From positions 30,327 through 94,326 of the forward strand of contig JAFKEW010000045.1 in the NCBI GenBank assembly GCA_017308375.1: DNA of 64,000 bases, in the 5' to 3' direction. Position 1 is the first letter of the stretch. Each line of letters starts with the position of its first letter. A model generated the notes under the pieces. The model had not been told where the DNA came from. It saw nothing but the letters and a program-made list of their open reading frames with translations, and did no database searches. The position numbers and the translations under genes are program-made. This document shows positions 18,894 to 27,688 of this stretch, piece after piece. Source of the stretch: Alphaproteobacteria bacterium (lineage in GTDB: Bacteria; Pseudomonadota; Alphaproteobacteria; Micropepsales; Micropepsaceae).

Positions 18894-20378
18894 ATGTCGA
18901 AGGGTTGGTGCGTTGCGGCCGTGTGCGTGGCCGTATTACCGGTCTTGCCAGCGCAAGCCGATGGTGGTGCGCGGCCGCCGCTTCTGGATGTCGGCAGCAA
19001 CGGCGTGAAACTGACAGTGGGCGCAGCCACGCCCAATGGAACCCAGCCAAAAAACAGCATTGGCGAAACGGCCTCGCTTTCGGTTGCACTGCCAAATGGG
19101 CAGGCCAAGGTGGAAGGCGGCTTCAGCACCGGCGCGCCGGGCGGTGACGACATGCCATCGGCCACCAACTGGAACGGCGGACACATCGGGTTGCACACCA
19201 GCCTGGAGGGGCCAGCGCATTCCAGTGTGGAAATCGGGGCGCAAAGCCAATTCCGCAATACGGTGCAGGAGGGTCAGGCCGTTCTGGCAACCGGAGCAGC
19301 GCGCGCAGATATTCTGGAGCAATCGCGGCAGGCGAGCCTGACCGGTAGCATTGCGCCAACCTCCATCGTGAAACTGCAGTTCGGCACCACATTGAACCAG
19401 GCAACCCAAACGGATGCCCGGCTGGACCTGAACGGCGAACTGAGCCGCAGCCAGCTATCGACCAATACGCAGAACAGTTCGGCGGAAGCCACGGTGACAC
19501 CCGTTCGTGGACTGACCCTTGGCGGCGGCGCCGATTTCGAAACCGTTTCCGCCCAATGGGAGGGCGGCGGGGCGCCGGGCGACGCCGGCACCTACAGCTA
19601 TGTCGAACCCAAGGTGCATGCGGGCCTGACACCGATTGACGGCGTGAAGTTGCGCACCAGCTTCGGCGAGGTGGTCAAACCGCTGAACACGGCAAACTTC
19701 GTCGCACTGGCCGCCAATCCGGGCCGGAACAGCGAGCTGACTGTGGCGCCGGAGCAGCAGTGGCAATCGCAAACCAGCCTGGACCTGAAGCTGGCGCAGG
19801 ACGTGGCATTCACCGCGGAATTCACCCGCGCCCAGATCGAAAACGTGACCGAACTGGTGCCGCTGGAAGGCGGTGGACAGGTACCAGCCAGCGTCGCTTC
19901 GGGTACACGCAGCGAATTCCGCGTCAATCTGAACTCCTCGCTGGCAGCGCTCGGGCTGCCACACACCCGGATCGTGACCAGCGGCGCCTGGCGCAGCTCG
20001 CGGATCGAGGACCCACTGACTGCCGAGACACGCCGGCTTTCCGGCGAGATTCCCCAGCAGGCCCAGATCAAACTGGTGCGCGATTTTCCCGCGCGCGACC
20101 TGAAACTGGGCCTGACAGGTGCGATCGCAAGCAAACAAACGCTTTATCAGGCCGCACAGGTTACGCAGATCGACAATTCCGGCACGCTGGGCGCCTTTGT
20201 CGAATATTCGCCGGGTCCGTTCGCACTGCAGCTCAACATGGATGGCCTCGCCGGCGGCCAGCGCAGCCAGCGCGACATTTTCTATGCTGGTTCACGCGGG
20301 ACAGGAGCGATCACGGACAACATCGTGACCACCACATCAGGTCCGAAAGTGAGCCTTTCGCTGCAACGCACGTTCTGA
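18894..20378 (+). CDS. Outer-membrane beta-barrel protein resembling a TonB receptor barrel without plug
   Basis: A 494-residue exported protein with signal peptide MSKGWCVAAVCVAVLPVLPAQA and a predicted cleavage after QA. The mature chain consists of short alternating beta strands separated by Gly/Asn-rich turns and ends SLSLQRTF, with the terminal Phe of outer-membrane proteins. A stretch near residues 245-265 (GVKLRTSFGEVVKPLNTANF) resembles the LRxSYGxGFKxP motif in TonB-dependent receptor barrels, but the N-terminal plug and TonB box are absent. The start has AGAGGA upstream. I do not recognise the family; a substrate channel for lipid uptake would suit the neighbouring catabolic genes, but that is inference only. 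Confidence 0.7.
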   Translation: MSKGWCVAAVCVAVLPVLPAQADGGARPPLLDVGSNGVKLTVGAATPNGTQPKNSIGETASLSVALPNGQAKVEGGFSTGAPGGDDMPSATNWNGGHIGLHTSLEGPAHSSVEIGAQSQFRNTVQEGQAVLATGAARADILEQSRQASLTGSIAPTSIVKLQFGTTLNQATQTDARLDLNGELSRSQLSTNTQNSSAEATVTPVRGLTLGGGADFETVSAQWEGGGAPGDAGTYSYVEPKVHAGLTPIDGVKLRTSFGEVVKPLNTANFVALAANPGRNSELTVAPEQQWQSQTSLDLKLAQDVAFTAEFTRAQIENVTELVPLEGGGQVPASVASGTRSEFRVNLNSSLAALGLPHTRIVTSGAWRSSRIEDPLTAETRRLSGEIPQQAQIKLVRDFPARDLKLGLTGAIASKQTLYQAAQVTQIDNSGTLGAFVEYSPGPFALQLNMDGLAGGQRSQRDIFYAGSRGTGAITDNIVTTTSGPKVSLSLQRTF

Positions 20379-20387
20379 GTTGTATGT

Positions 20388-21593
20388 TCAGGCCGCCAGC
20401 CGCGGGGCCGGGCGATACCGCACCCGCATCTGTTTCGGACCGGAAATGAAACTCGACGCCAGCCATTCCGGGGCGCCGACAATCTCCAGACCGTCCATCC
20501 GCGTCAGCACCTCGGTCAGCACCGCATCGATCTCGATGCGGGCGATGTGCTGACCGAGACAGCCATGCGGGCCGGTGCCAAAGGCGATATGCGGATTGGG
20601 GCTGCGCGTCAGATCCAGCACATCGGGATTTTCAAATTTCCGCGGATCGCGATTGGCGGAAGCGAAATACATCACCGCCTTCTGGCCTTCGCGGATCTGT
20701 TTGCCGCCAAGTTCGACGTCGTGCCTGGCAGTGCGGCGCATATAGATCACCGGTGTGCACCAGCGCAGCAATTCTTCCCGCGCGGATGGCAGACGGCCCG
20801 CGAGATCGGCCTGCAGCCAGGCCAGTTTCTCCGGCCGCTCAAGCAACGCGATCAATCCTGACGACAGCAGATTGCGCGTCGTATCCCCACCCGCATCGAC
20901 TAACAGAAGGAAGAAGAGCAGGAACTCAATATCGTCGAGGCGTTTGCCATCGACCTCCGCCTGCAGCAGCTTGGTGGCGAGATCGTTCGACGGCCGTGCG
21001 CGTTTTTCCGCGATCACGCCGCGGCCATATTCGAACATTTTCTGCAACGCGCCCAATTGCGTGCCCGGCGGCAGGGCCTGCGGCGCGGTGTGGATAATTT
21101 CGGTCAGCTTGTAGAGTTCACGCCCGTCATCAAGCGGCAGGCCCATCAGTTCCGCGATTACAAAAGACGGCATTTCACCGGCAATATCGGAGACGAAATC
21201 GCATTCGCCACGCTCGATCACCGCATCGACGATGCGCCGCGCCAGCGCCTGCATCCGCGGTGTGCGCGGTGTTGCGGCCGGCTGGGTAAATTCATTGCGG
21301 ATCAGCTTGCGATAGGCGGTGTGCTGCGGCGGGTCCATCATCAGCATCATCTTGTAGCCACCGAAACTCTGCTGCTGATCCGGCGCATCCTGAATCATGA
21401 TGGTGGGCTCGGACGAAAAAGCCTGAAAATTCCGGTCCACGCTGTAGACATCATCATAGCGGGTGACGGCCCAGAAACCGGGACCATCAGGTTCTTCGTG
21501 CCAGTGGACAGGATCGTTTTCCCGCAGCCAGGCATATTGGTCGAAGGGGTGGCCGGCAGCGAAGCTGGCCGGATCATAGAGGTCGATCTTCAT
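20388..21593 (-). CDS. Cytochrome P450, resembling CYP125/CYP124/CYP142-type steroid or alkyl hydroxylases
   Basis: A 401-residue soluble bacterial P450. The I-helix oxygen motif AGGDTT is at residues 234-239, the K-helix ExxR at Glu274-Arg277, and the haem cysteine is Cys345 in FGTGPHGCLGQ. The segments MMDPPQHTAYRKLI and RWCTPVIYMRRTARHDVELGG, and ASANRDPRKFENPDVLDLTR, look like those of mycobacterial cholesterol and branched-lipid terminal hydroxylases (recalled family resemblance, not a search). It would need separate ferredoxin and reductase partners, which are not in the window. The ATG at 21593 (MKIDLYDPAS) is chosen over upstream alternatives. It is transcribed away from the acyl-CoA ligase at 21708. 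Confidence 0.88.
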   Translation of the reverse strand: MKIDLYDPASFAAGHPFDQYAWLRENDPVHWHEEPDGPGFWAVTRYDDVYSVDRNFQAFSSEPTIMIQDAPDQQQSFGGYKMMLMMDPPQHTAYRKLIRNEFTQPAATPRTPRMQALARRIVDAVIERGECDFVSDIAGEMPSFVIAELMGLPLDDGRELYKLTEIIHTAPQALPPGTQLGALQKMFEYGRGVIAEKRARPSNDLATKLLQAEVDGKRLDDIEFLLFFLLLVDAGGDTTRNLLSSGLIALLERPEKLAWLQADLAGRLPSAREELLRWCTPVIYMRRTARHDVELGGKQIREGQKAVMYFASANRDPRKFENPDVLDLTRSPNPHIAFGTGPHGCLGQHIARIEIDAVLTEVLTRMDGLEIVGAPEWLASSFISGPKQMRVRYRPAPRLAA

Positions 21594-21707
21594 GGTCGTT
21601 TCCCGAATATTTTGGCGCGATGATAACAGCGTTTGACGAAGGCGCATGCTTGTCGGACGATAATCCCTCAGAATTTCCGCAAATCCATCAGATCGGCGCA
21701 TTCACAG

Positions 21708-23186
21708 ATGAGCGAAACGGAAGTCAGCGAAGAATTTGTTTCCATTGGCGCGGCCCTGGCCGGGGAAGCGGCGCGCCAGCCGGACCGCGTTGCGGTGCAA
21801 TGCGGCGCGGAGAGCCGGACCTGGCGCGAACTGCACCGCAGGACCAACCGCATGGCGCGCGGGCTTCAGGCAAGAGGCGCGAAATTCGGGGATTACGTCA
21901 CCATCGCGCTGCCCAACAGCATCGGCTTCATCGAAGCCTTTTACGCCTGCTGGAAAATTGGTGCGGTGCCGCAACCGGTTTCTTCGCGCCTGCCGCAAGC
22001 CGAAATTCGCGCCATTGTCGAATTGGCGGAAACGCCCATCGTGATCGGCGAGCTGGCGATGGATGCCGGCAAACCCATGGTTTCGCCGGACACCCTTCTG
22101 GCCGGGTCGGACGACGACAGCGACCTGCCCGACTGCATTGCGCCTTCGTGGAAGGCGCCCACCTCCGGCGGATCGACCGGGCGGCCCAAGCTGATCGTGG
22201 CGGGGCAACCGGGCGTGGTGAACCGGCTGGCAAGCGAATTGTGGCGCATTTCGCCCGACGACATCGTGCTGATGCCGGGGCCGCTTTATCACAACGGGCC
22301 TATCGTCACCGTATTCCCGGCCCTTCATATCGGGGCACGTGTGATCCTGATGCCGAAATTCGACGCCGAGGCCACCTTGCGCGAAATTGCCGGCAACAAG
22401 GCCACCTGGGTCTATCTGGTGCCGACCATGATGGGACGGATTTCGCGCCTGCCCGAGGAGGTGAAGGCGAAATACGATCTCTCCTCCCTGAAAACGGTGT
22501 GGCATCTGGCGGCGCCCTGCCCGCCCTGGCTGAAAGAGGAGTGGATCAACTGGCTGGGCGCCGATGTGATCATGGAGCTTTACGGCGGCACCGAAGGCCA
22601 GGCGCGTACGGTGATCACCGCGCATGAATGGCTGAAGCACAAGGGTTCTGTCGGCCGCGTGCAGGACGGCGGCATTATGAAGGCGTTTTCGCCCGATGGC
22701 CGCGAACTGCCGGTGGGCGACGTGGGCGAGATTTTCATGCAGCGGTCCGAAGGCGTGCCCGAAACCTACAAATATGTCGGGGCCAAAGCACGCACACTTC
22801 CGGGCGGATGGGAATCCATCGGCGATATCGGCTGGTTCGACGCGGACGGTTATCTTTATCTCGCCGACCGGCGCACCGACATGATTCTGGTGGGTGGTGC
22901 GAATGTCTATCCGGCGGAGGTGGAAGCCGCGATCGAGGAGCACCCGCTGGTGCAATCCTGTGCGGTGATCGGCATTCCCGATGACGATCTGGGCAACCGG
23001 GTGCATGCCATCGTGCAGCCGCGCGACGGGCTGACCGAAGACGCGCTTTTGAATCATCTGGCGGAGCGGCTGGTGATCTACAAACGGCCACGCAGTTTTG
23101 AATTTGTCAGCGAAGCCTTGCGCGACGACGCGGGCAAGGTGCGCCGTTCGGCCCTGCGCGAGGCGCGCATCGCAAAACCGCAATGA
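21708..23186 (+). CDS. Acyl-CoA ligase (AMP-dependent synthetase) with variant P-loop motif
   Basis: A 492-residue adenylate-forming enzyme that should activate a carboxylic acid to its CoA thioester. The phosphate-binding motif is TSGGSTGRPKLIV rather than the usual TSGTTGxPKG; this GGSTG variant occurs, as I recall, in bile-acid and related CoA ligases. The A5 motif reads ELYGGTEGQ, the hinge DRRTDMILVGGANVYPAEVE is intact and the catalytic Lys is in DDAGKVRR near the C-terminus. The ATG at 21708 (MSETEVSEE) is selected; an earlier in-frame start at 21633 would leave little room for the divergent promoter shared with the P450. Substrate is unknown; a steroid or terpenoid acid fits the context. 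Confidence 0.88.
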   Translation: MSETEVSEEFVSIGAALAGEAARQPDRVAVQCGAESRTWRELHRRTNRMARGLQARGAKFGDYVTIALPNSIGFIEAFYACWKIGAVPQPVSSRLPQAEIRAIVELAETPIVIGELAMDAGKPMVSPDTLLAGSDDDSDLPDCIAPSWKAPTSGGSTGRPKLIVAGQPGVVNRLASELWRISPDDIVLMPGPLYHNGPIVTVFPALHIGARVILMPKFDAEATLREIAGNKATWVYLVPTMMGRISRLPEEVKAKYDLSSLKTVWHLAAPCPPWLKEEWINWLGADVIMELYGGTEGQARTVITAHEWLKHKGSVGRVQDGGIMKAFSPDGRELPVGDVGEIFMQRSEGVPETYKYVGAKARTLPGGWESIGDIGWFDADGYLYLADRRTDMILVGGANVYPAEVEAAIEEHPLVQSCAVIGIPDDDLGNRVHAIVQPRDGLTEDALLNHLAERLVIYKRPRSFEFVSEALRDDAGKVRRSALREARIAKPQ

Positions 23187-23225
23187 TGCAAGCAAAAACG
23201 ACGCATACAAAATAGGGGAACCGGC

Positions 23226-24035
23226 ATGGATCGCGTGAAGGGCAAGGTTGCGCTGGTAACGGGGGCGGCAAGCGGCATCGGGCGCGCGTGCGCCGTGCTG
23301 CTGGCACGCGAAGGCGCGAAAGTCATCGCCACCGATGTGCAGGACGACATGGGCAAGGACTGTGTTGCAGCCATCGCCAGGACGAGCGGTGAAGCGATCT
23401 ATCTGCATCATGACGTCACCAAAGAAGAGGCCTGGGAAAGCGCGATCGCGGAGGCGAAGGCACACTTCGGGCGGCTGGACGTGCTGGTCAACAATGCCGG
23501 GATCGCGATCGCGGGCCCGGTGACCGAAATTTCGCTCAGCGAATGGCGCCGGCAGCAGGCGATCAATCTGGATGGTGTGTTTCTGGGTGTGAAGCATGCA
23601 CTTCCCCTGATGCGGGCATCGGGCGGTGGTTCCATCATCAACATGTCTTCCCTCGCGGGATTGAAAGGCGCTGCCGGTCTGACCGCCTATTGCGCGACCA
23701 AAGGCGGGGTCAGGCTGTTCACCAAGGCGGTGGCGATGGAATGCGCCGCGGCCCACGACAATGTGCGGGTGAATTCGGTTCACCCAGGCATCATCGAAAC
23801 CCCGATCTGGGGCGGCATCGCCACCGGGCTGGCGGGGGACAGCCCGCTGATCGCCAGCGGCAGCGGCGGTGCCAACATGCCCGACCTGGACGCCATGTCG
23901 ACCGTCATCGTGCCGGTGGGCAAAAAGGGCCTGCCGGAGGACATCGCACAGGGGGTGCTGTTTCTGGCCAGCGATGACTCGCGTTACATGACCGGCACGG
24001 AACTGGTGATCGACGGCGGCATGTCCACCCGCTAA
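23226..24035 (+). CDS. Short-chain dehydrogenase/reductase
   Basis: A 269-residue classical SDR. The cofactor motif TGAASGIG is at 12-19, the structural NNAG at 89-92, and the active site is Ser141/Ser142, Tyr155 and Lys159 (YCATK). Asp37 at the end of beta-2 (ATDVQ) predicts NAD(H) over NADP(H). The conserved C-terminal segment LASDDSRYMTGTELVIDGGMS is complete. It lies 39 bases after the CoA ligase and is probably cotranscribed, so it likely oxidises a hydroxyl of the same substrate; hydroxysteroid dehydrogenases belong to this family but so do many others. Confidence 0.9.
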   Translation: MDRVKGKVALVTGAASGIGRACAVLLAREGAKVIATDVQDDMGKDCVAAIARTSGEAIYLHHDVTKEEAWESAIAEAKAHFGRLDVLVNNAGIAIAGPVTEISLSEWRRQQAINLDGVFLGVKHALPLMRASGGGSIINMSSLAGLKGAAGLTAYCATKGGVRLFTKAVAMECAAAHDNVRVNSVHPGIIETPIWGGIATGLAGDSPLIASGSGGANMPDLDAMSTVIVPVGKKGLPEDIAQGVLFLASDDSRYMTGTELVIDGGMSTR

Positions 24036-24129
24036 AACAAAATCGGATTCGATGGAATCACGGTTTTGTTCTAGCTCGTTGTTCTGTCGCGCAATTTGTC
24101 GGAAAACCGGTACCCACTTTTCCGATTGC
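24036..24129. repeat. Dispersed double-hairpin repeat of alphaproteobacterial type
   Basis: Two imperfect stem-loops lie immediately after the SDR stop. The first pairs AACAAAA (24036-24042) with TTTTGTT (24064-24070) and GATTC (24046-24050) with GAATC (24055-24059). The second pairs TCGGAAAA (24099-24106) with TTTTCCGA (24118-24125), extended by GCAA/TTGC. The text GGAAAACCGGTACCCACTTT closely resembles the GGAAAACCGGTTCCCACTTT repeat found many times in Rhizobiales genomes (recalled). It could also act as a transcription attenuator after the SDR gene. Confidence 0.7.
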
Positions 24130-24248
24130 GCTCCGGGCCGGGACTTGCCAAGCACGCGGGCGAGCGGGCAAAACCGGAACCGCTGAGGGCCGTTGCACCG
24201 GCCCCCCTTCAGCCACATATCCCACCCGTAGCAAGCGAGCGGCGGTTC

Positions 24249-26846
24249 ATGGCAGGTTCTCATTTTGCACGTGTGGTCGGGGCCTGTTGCCGCCATGCCT
24301 GGCTGATCGTGATCGGCGCGGTGCTTCTGGGCGTGGGGGCCGGATTTTTCACCGCCCAGAACTTCGCCATCAACAGCGATACCGCCGAACTGATCTCGCC
24401 CGACCTGCCCTGGCGGCAGCGCCAGATCGCCTTCGACAAGCAGTTTTCCCAGCAGGACAATCTGATCCTGACGGTGGTCGACGGCGAAACGCCGGAGCGC
24501 ACCGAGGAGGCCGCCGCCGCGCTGGCCGCCAACCTTTCCGCCCGGCCGGAACTGTTCGAATCCGTCCGCCGCCCCGACGCCACGCCCTTCTTCCAGAAGA
24601 ACGGGCTTCTGTTCATGCCGACCGAGAAGGTGCGCACGACCACAGAGCAACTGGTCAAGGCACAGCCGTTTCTGGGCCCGCTGGCCGCCGACCCCAGCCT
24701 GCGCGGCATCATGAACAGCCTTTCGACCGCGCTTCTGGGTGTGGAACAGGGGCAAGCCGCGCTTTCCGACCTGAAAGCGCCGCTGGAGAATTTCGCCAGC
24801 GTCCTTTCCAAGGTGGAGCGCGGGCAACAGGTCTTCATGTCGTGGCAAAGCCTGCTTGGCGGAGGCGATACTGATACACGGCAGTTGCGCCATTTCATTC
24901 TGGTGAAGCCGCGGCTGAACTATGGCGACCTGTCGCCGGGCGCCAATGCGAGCCATGCCATTCGCGATGCGGCGCGCGCGCTGAACCTGACCCCCGAACA
25001 GGGCGTGCAGGTGCGGCTGACCGGGCAGATACCGCTGGCCGATGAGGAATTTGCGAGCCTGAAGGATCATGTCGGGCTGATCCTGTCGCTGATGCTGGCG
25101 GCGGTGCTGTTCATGCTGTGGATGGCGGTACGCTCGTCGCGGATCATCGCGGCGATCCTGGTGACGCTGTTCATCGGGCTTGCCGTCACCACGGCACTAG
25201 GCCTTCTGGCGACGGGGGGCCTCAATCTGATTTCGGTCGCGTTCATTCCGCTGTTCGTCGGACTGGGCGTCGATTTCGGCATTCAATACTCCGTGCGTTA
25301 CCGCGCCGAACGTCATGCGCGCGGCAGTCTTCAGGAATCGCTGGTGGCGGCGGGCGGCAGCGTCGGCCTGCCGCTGGCGCTGGCGGCCATTGCGGTGGCG
25401 GCCGGCTTCCTCGCCTTTGTGCCGACCGATTATCTGGGCGTGGCCGAGCTTGGCCTGATTGCCGGCATCGGCATGATCGTGGCCTTCGTGCTGAGCCTGA
25501 CCGTGTTGCCCGCGCTGCTGATGCTGCTGAAGCCGCGCGGGGAGGCCGATGAGGTGGGCAGCCCGCGCCTGGCGGTGGTGGACCACTTTCTGCAACGACA
25601 CCGCAAGCCCATTGCAATCGTGGCGGCGATCCTCGCCGTGGGTGGGGCAGCCCTTCTGACCCAGCTTCATTTCGACTTCAATCCACTGCACCTGCGCAAT
25701 CCGAAATCGGAATCGGTGGCGACGTTGCTGGATCTGATGAAGGATCCACTGAACGCACCCAACACGATCGACATTCTGGCGCCATCGCTCGACGCGGCCG
25801 AGAAGACGCAGGCAAAACTGTCCGCCCTGCCGGAAGTGGCGCAGGTGCTGACGCTCAAAAGCTTCATCCCCGACGATCAGGACGCCAAGCTGGCGCTGAT
25901 CAGCGACGCGGCGATGCTGCTCGACACCACGATCAATCCGTTCTTCGAGGCGCCGCCGCCAAGTGATGCGGAAACCGTTGCGGCCTTGCGCAACACGGTG
26001 ACCCATTTGCGCAAGGCGGCAGCGGCGGCCAAAGGGCCGGCCAGCGCCGATGCGCTGAACCTCGCCGCCGTTCTGGAGCGGCTGGCAAACGGACCGAAAG
26101 ACACCCGCCTCCGCGCCGGAGAGATCATGGTGCCGCCGCTGAAAACCATGCTGGCACAGGTGCGCAACATCCTGCAGGCGCGGAAGATCACGCTGGACAC
26201 CATGCCGAAGGACATGGTGCGTGACTGGATTGCGCCGGACGGGCGCGCCCGCATCCAGGTTTTCCCCAGCGGCAATGCCGACAGCAACGCCAATCTGCGC
26301 AATTTCGCACACGCCGTGCGCGCGATCGCGCCCGATGCGACGGGGGCCGCGATCTCCATCCAGGAATCGGGCAATACCATTGTCGGCGCCTTCACCAAGG
26401 CGGGAATCGGATCGTTCATTGCGGTGACCATTCTTCTTTTCATCGCGTTGCGGCAGGTGCGCGTTGTGGCAATGGCGGTGGCATCGCTGGTGCTGGCGGG
26501 CATCCTGACCATGGCAAGCTGCGTGGTGCTGGGCCTGCAGATCAATTTCGCCAATATCATTGCGCTGCCGTTGCTGTTCGGCATCGGGGTTGCGTTCAAT
26601 ATCTATTACCTGATGGCGTGGCGCGGCGGAGACGCAGGCCTTCTGCAATCGCCGCTGGCGCGCGCCATCCTGTTCAGCGCGCTGACAACAGCGTCAGGCT
26701 TCGGCAGTCTGTGGCTTTCGAGCCACCCGGGCACCGCGAGCATGGGCGAGCTTCTGATGCTGTCGCTCGCCTGGACGATCGTCGCGACCCTGTTCTTCCT
26801 GCCGGCTTTTCTGGGCCCGGCACCGCAAAAGGATGCGAAACCGTAA
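24249..26846 (+). CDS. hpnN: Hopanoid-transporting RND/MMPL protein HpnN
   Basis: An 865-residue inner-membrane protein of the RND superfamily with two repeats, each one helix, a large periplasmic domain and five or six helices. The first helix is LIVIGAVLLGVGAGFF; the central block (about 275-425) has LGVDFGIQYSVRYRAE, the usual site of the proton-relay Asp, and the last block ends near 850. The sequences NFAINSDTAELISPDLPWRQRQIAFDKQFSQQ-like and the length match the HpnN family, which moves hopanoids to the outer membrane. The ATG at 24249 is chosen; the frame continues upstream to 24096 but that part is translated from the hairpin repeat. Its likely periplasmic partner HpnM is encoded at 27689-28321. 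Confidence 0.88.
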   Translation: MAGSHFARVVGACCRHAWLIVIGAVLLGVGAGFFTAQNFAINSDTAELISPDLPWRQRQIAFDKQFSQQDNLILTVVDGETPERTEEAAAALAANLSARPELFESVRRPDATPFFQKNGLLFMPTEKVRTTTEQLVKAQPFLGPLAADPSLRGIMNSLSTALLGVEQGQAALSDLKAPLENFASVLSKVERGQQVFMSWQSLLGGGDTDTRQLRHFILVKPRLNYGDLSPGANASHAIRDAARALNLTPEQGVQVRLTGQIPLADEEFASLKDHVGLILSLMLAAVLFMLWMAVRSSRIIAAILVTLFIGLAVTTALGLLATGGLNLISVAFIPLFVGLGVDFGIQYSVRYRAERHARGSLQESLVAAGGSVGLPLALAAIAVAAGFLAFVPTDYLGVAELGLIAGIGMIVAFVLSLTVLPALLMLLKPRGEADEVGSPRLAVVDHFLQRHRKPIAIVAAILAVGGAALLTQLHFDFNPLHLRNPKSESVATLLDLMKDPLNAPNTIDILAPSLDAAEKTQAKLSALPEVAQVLTLKSFIPDDQDAKLALISDAAMLLDTTINPFFEAPPPSDAETVAALRNTVTHLRKAAAAAKGPASADALNLAAVLERLANGPKDTRLRAGEIMVPPLKTMLAQVRNILQARKITLDTMPKDMVRDWIAPDGRARIQVFPSGNADSNANLRNFAHAVRAIAPDATGAAISIQESGNTIVGAFTKAGIGSFIAVTILLFIALRQVRVVAMAVASLVLAGILTMASCVVLGLQINFANIIALPLLFGIGVAFNIYYLMAWRGGDAGLLQSPLARAILFSALTTASGFGSLWLSSHPGTASMGELLMLSLAWTIVATLFFLPAFLGPAPQKDAKP

Positions 26847-26971
26847 AACGACGGCGCGTCATCTATCGCGATGCCCGTCTATCGGAACAGAAGATAAATT
26901 CTTGCTGCCACCGGCAGCAGCGTGCACCCTGATGCCGATTTTATCCGCCAATCGGCACAGGGAGACACGCC

Positions 26972-27508
26972 ATGAGTCAACAGCAACAAGCACCGGCCAG
27001 CTTACCGGAGAAGATGACGCTATACACGGGATCGCTGCTGTTCCTGTTCGTTCTCGGCGTGATCGTAAGCTGGATTCTTCTCGGCACGTTCGTATTCGGC
27101 ATCACATCCTTCTTCGCGAGCTTTCTGCTCTTGTGGTATTGGGCCAGCGTCGAGAAGGCAGAGATTTCCCGCCTTCCCGCCTCGGTCATCGGGGCGCTGG
27201 TCGGTCTGGCGCTGGCCTGGCAGCTTCAATTCCTTTCCGGGCAATTCGGCCTGAACGGCCTGATCGCGGGCCTGATCGTGGTTGCGGCGGCCGTTTTCGT
27301 GCAGATCATGAACTGGATACCCATCGCGGTGAACGCAAGCGCCATGCTGTTTCTGACCGCGCTATCGGCGCCCGCGCTGATGACGACGATGAATTTCGTC
27401 GAGGTCGCAGAGGCGGTCGGTTTCGGCGCGATCTTCTTTGGCGTGGCGGTCTATCTTGCCAAGCTCTATGTCGACGCCCAGACCAAAGCCAAGGCGCAGA
27501 CGGCGTAG
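26972..27508 (+). CDS. Integral membrane protein of unknown function
   Basis: A 178-residue protein with about five hydrophobic segments, beginning after a polar, Gln-rich N-terminus (MSQQQQAPASLPEKM) and ending in a Lys/Ala-rich tail, which suggests a cytoplasmic C-terminus. I do not recognise the family; the alternation of small residues and GALVGLALAW recalls small DUF1097-like membrane proteins, weakly. GGGAGA lies before the ATG. It follows hpnN by 125 bases and faces hpnM, so a role in envelope lipid handling is possible but unsupported beyond position. Confidence 0.7.
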   Translation: MSQQQQAPASLPEKMTLYTGSLLFLFVLGVIVSWILLGTFVFGITSFFASFLLLWYWASVEKAEISRLPASVIGALVGLALAWQLQFLSGQFGLNGLIAGLIVVAAAVFVQIMNWIPIAVNASAMLFLTALSAPALMTTMNFVEVAEAVGFGAIFFGVAVYLAKLYVDAQTKAKAQTA

Positions 27509-27610
27509 AACGCAGTCAGTCCTTGCGGCACGGGCACAACTCTGGAGATCGTTTCCAGATAGGAAGCAGCGTGACGCTGTTCAAGGGCACGCGTGTGCCG
27601 GAATACAAAA

Positions 27611-27640
27611 ACCTCGCCCGGCGATAAGGCCGGGCGAGGT
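27611..27640 (-). terminator. Terminator downstream of hpnM
   Basis: A perfect 12-bp stem ACCTCGCCCGGC (27611-27622) with GCCGGGCGAGGT (27629-27640) and a six-base loop. On the minus strand it is followed by TTTTGTATTC, giving a usable U-tract for transcripts from hpnM; on the plus strand there is no U-tract, though the hairpin could still stop the upstream membrane-protein transcript. Confidence 0.8.
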
Positions 27641-27688
27641 AAAGGCTTGCAAAACCCCCAAAAGAACCTGTGGATAAAATAGGGCCGA

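Noticed and set aside
24096..24248. An N-terminal extension of HpnN by 51 residues
   Set aside because: The added residues come from the hairpin repeat and a low-complexity linker; the family N-terminus starts at 24249.
21702..25070. A minus-strand open frame of over 1100 codons antisense to the CoA ligase, SDR and hpnN genes
   Set aside because: It lies opposite three well-motivated genes, has no recognisable domain, and its residues (His, Arg, Gly-rich) are typical of the antisense of high-G+C coding DNA.
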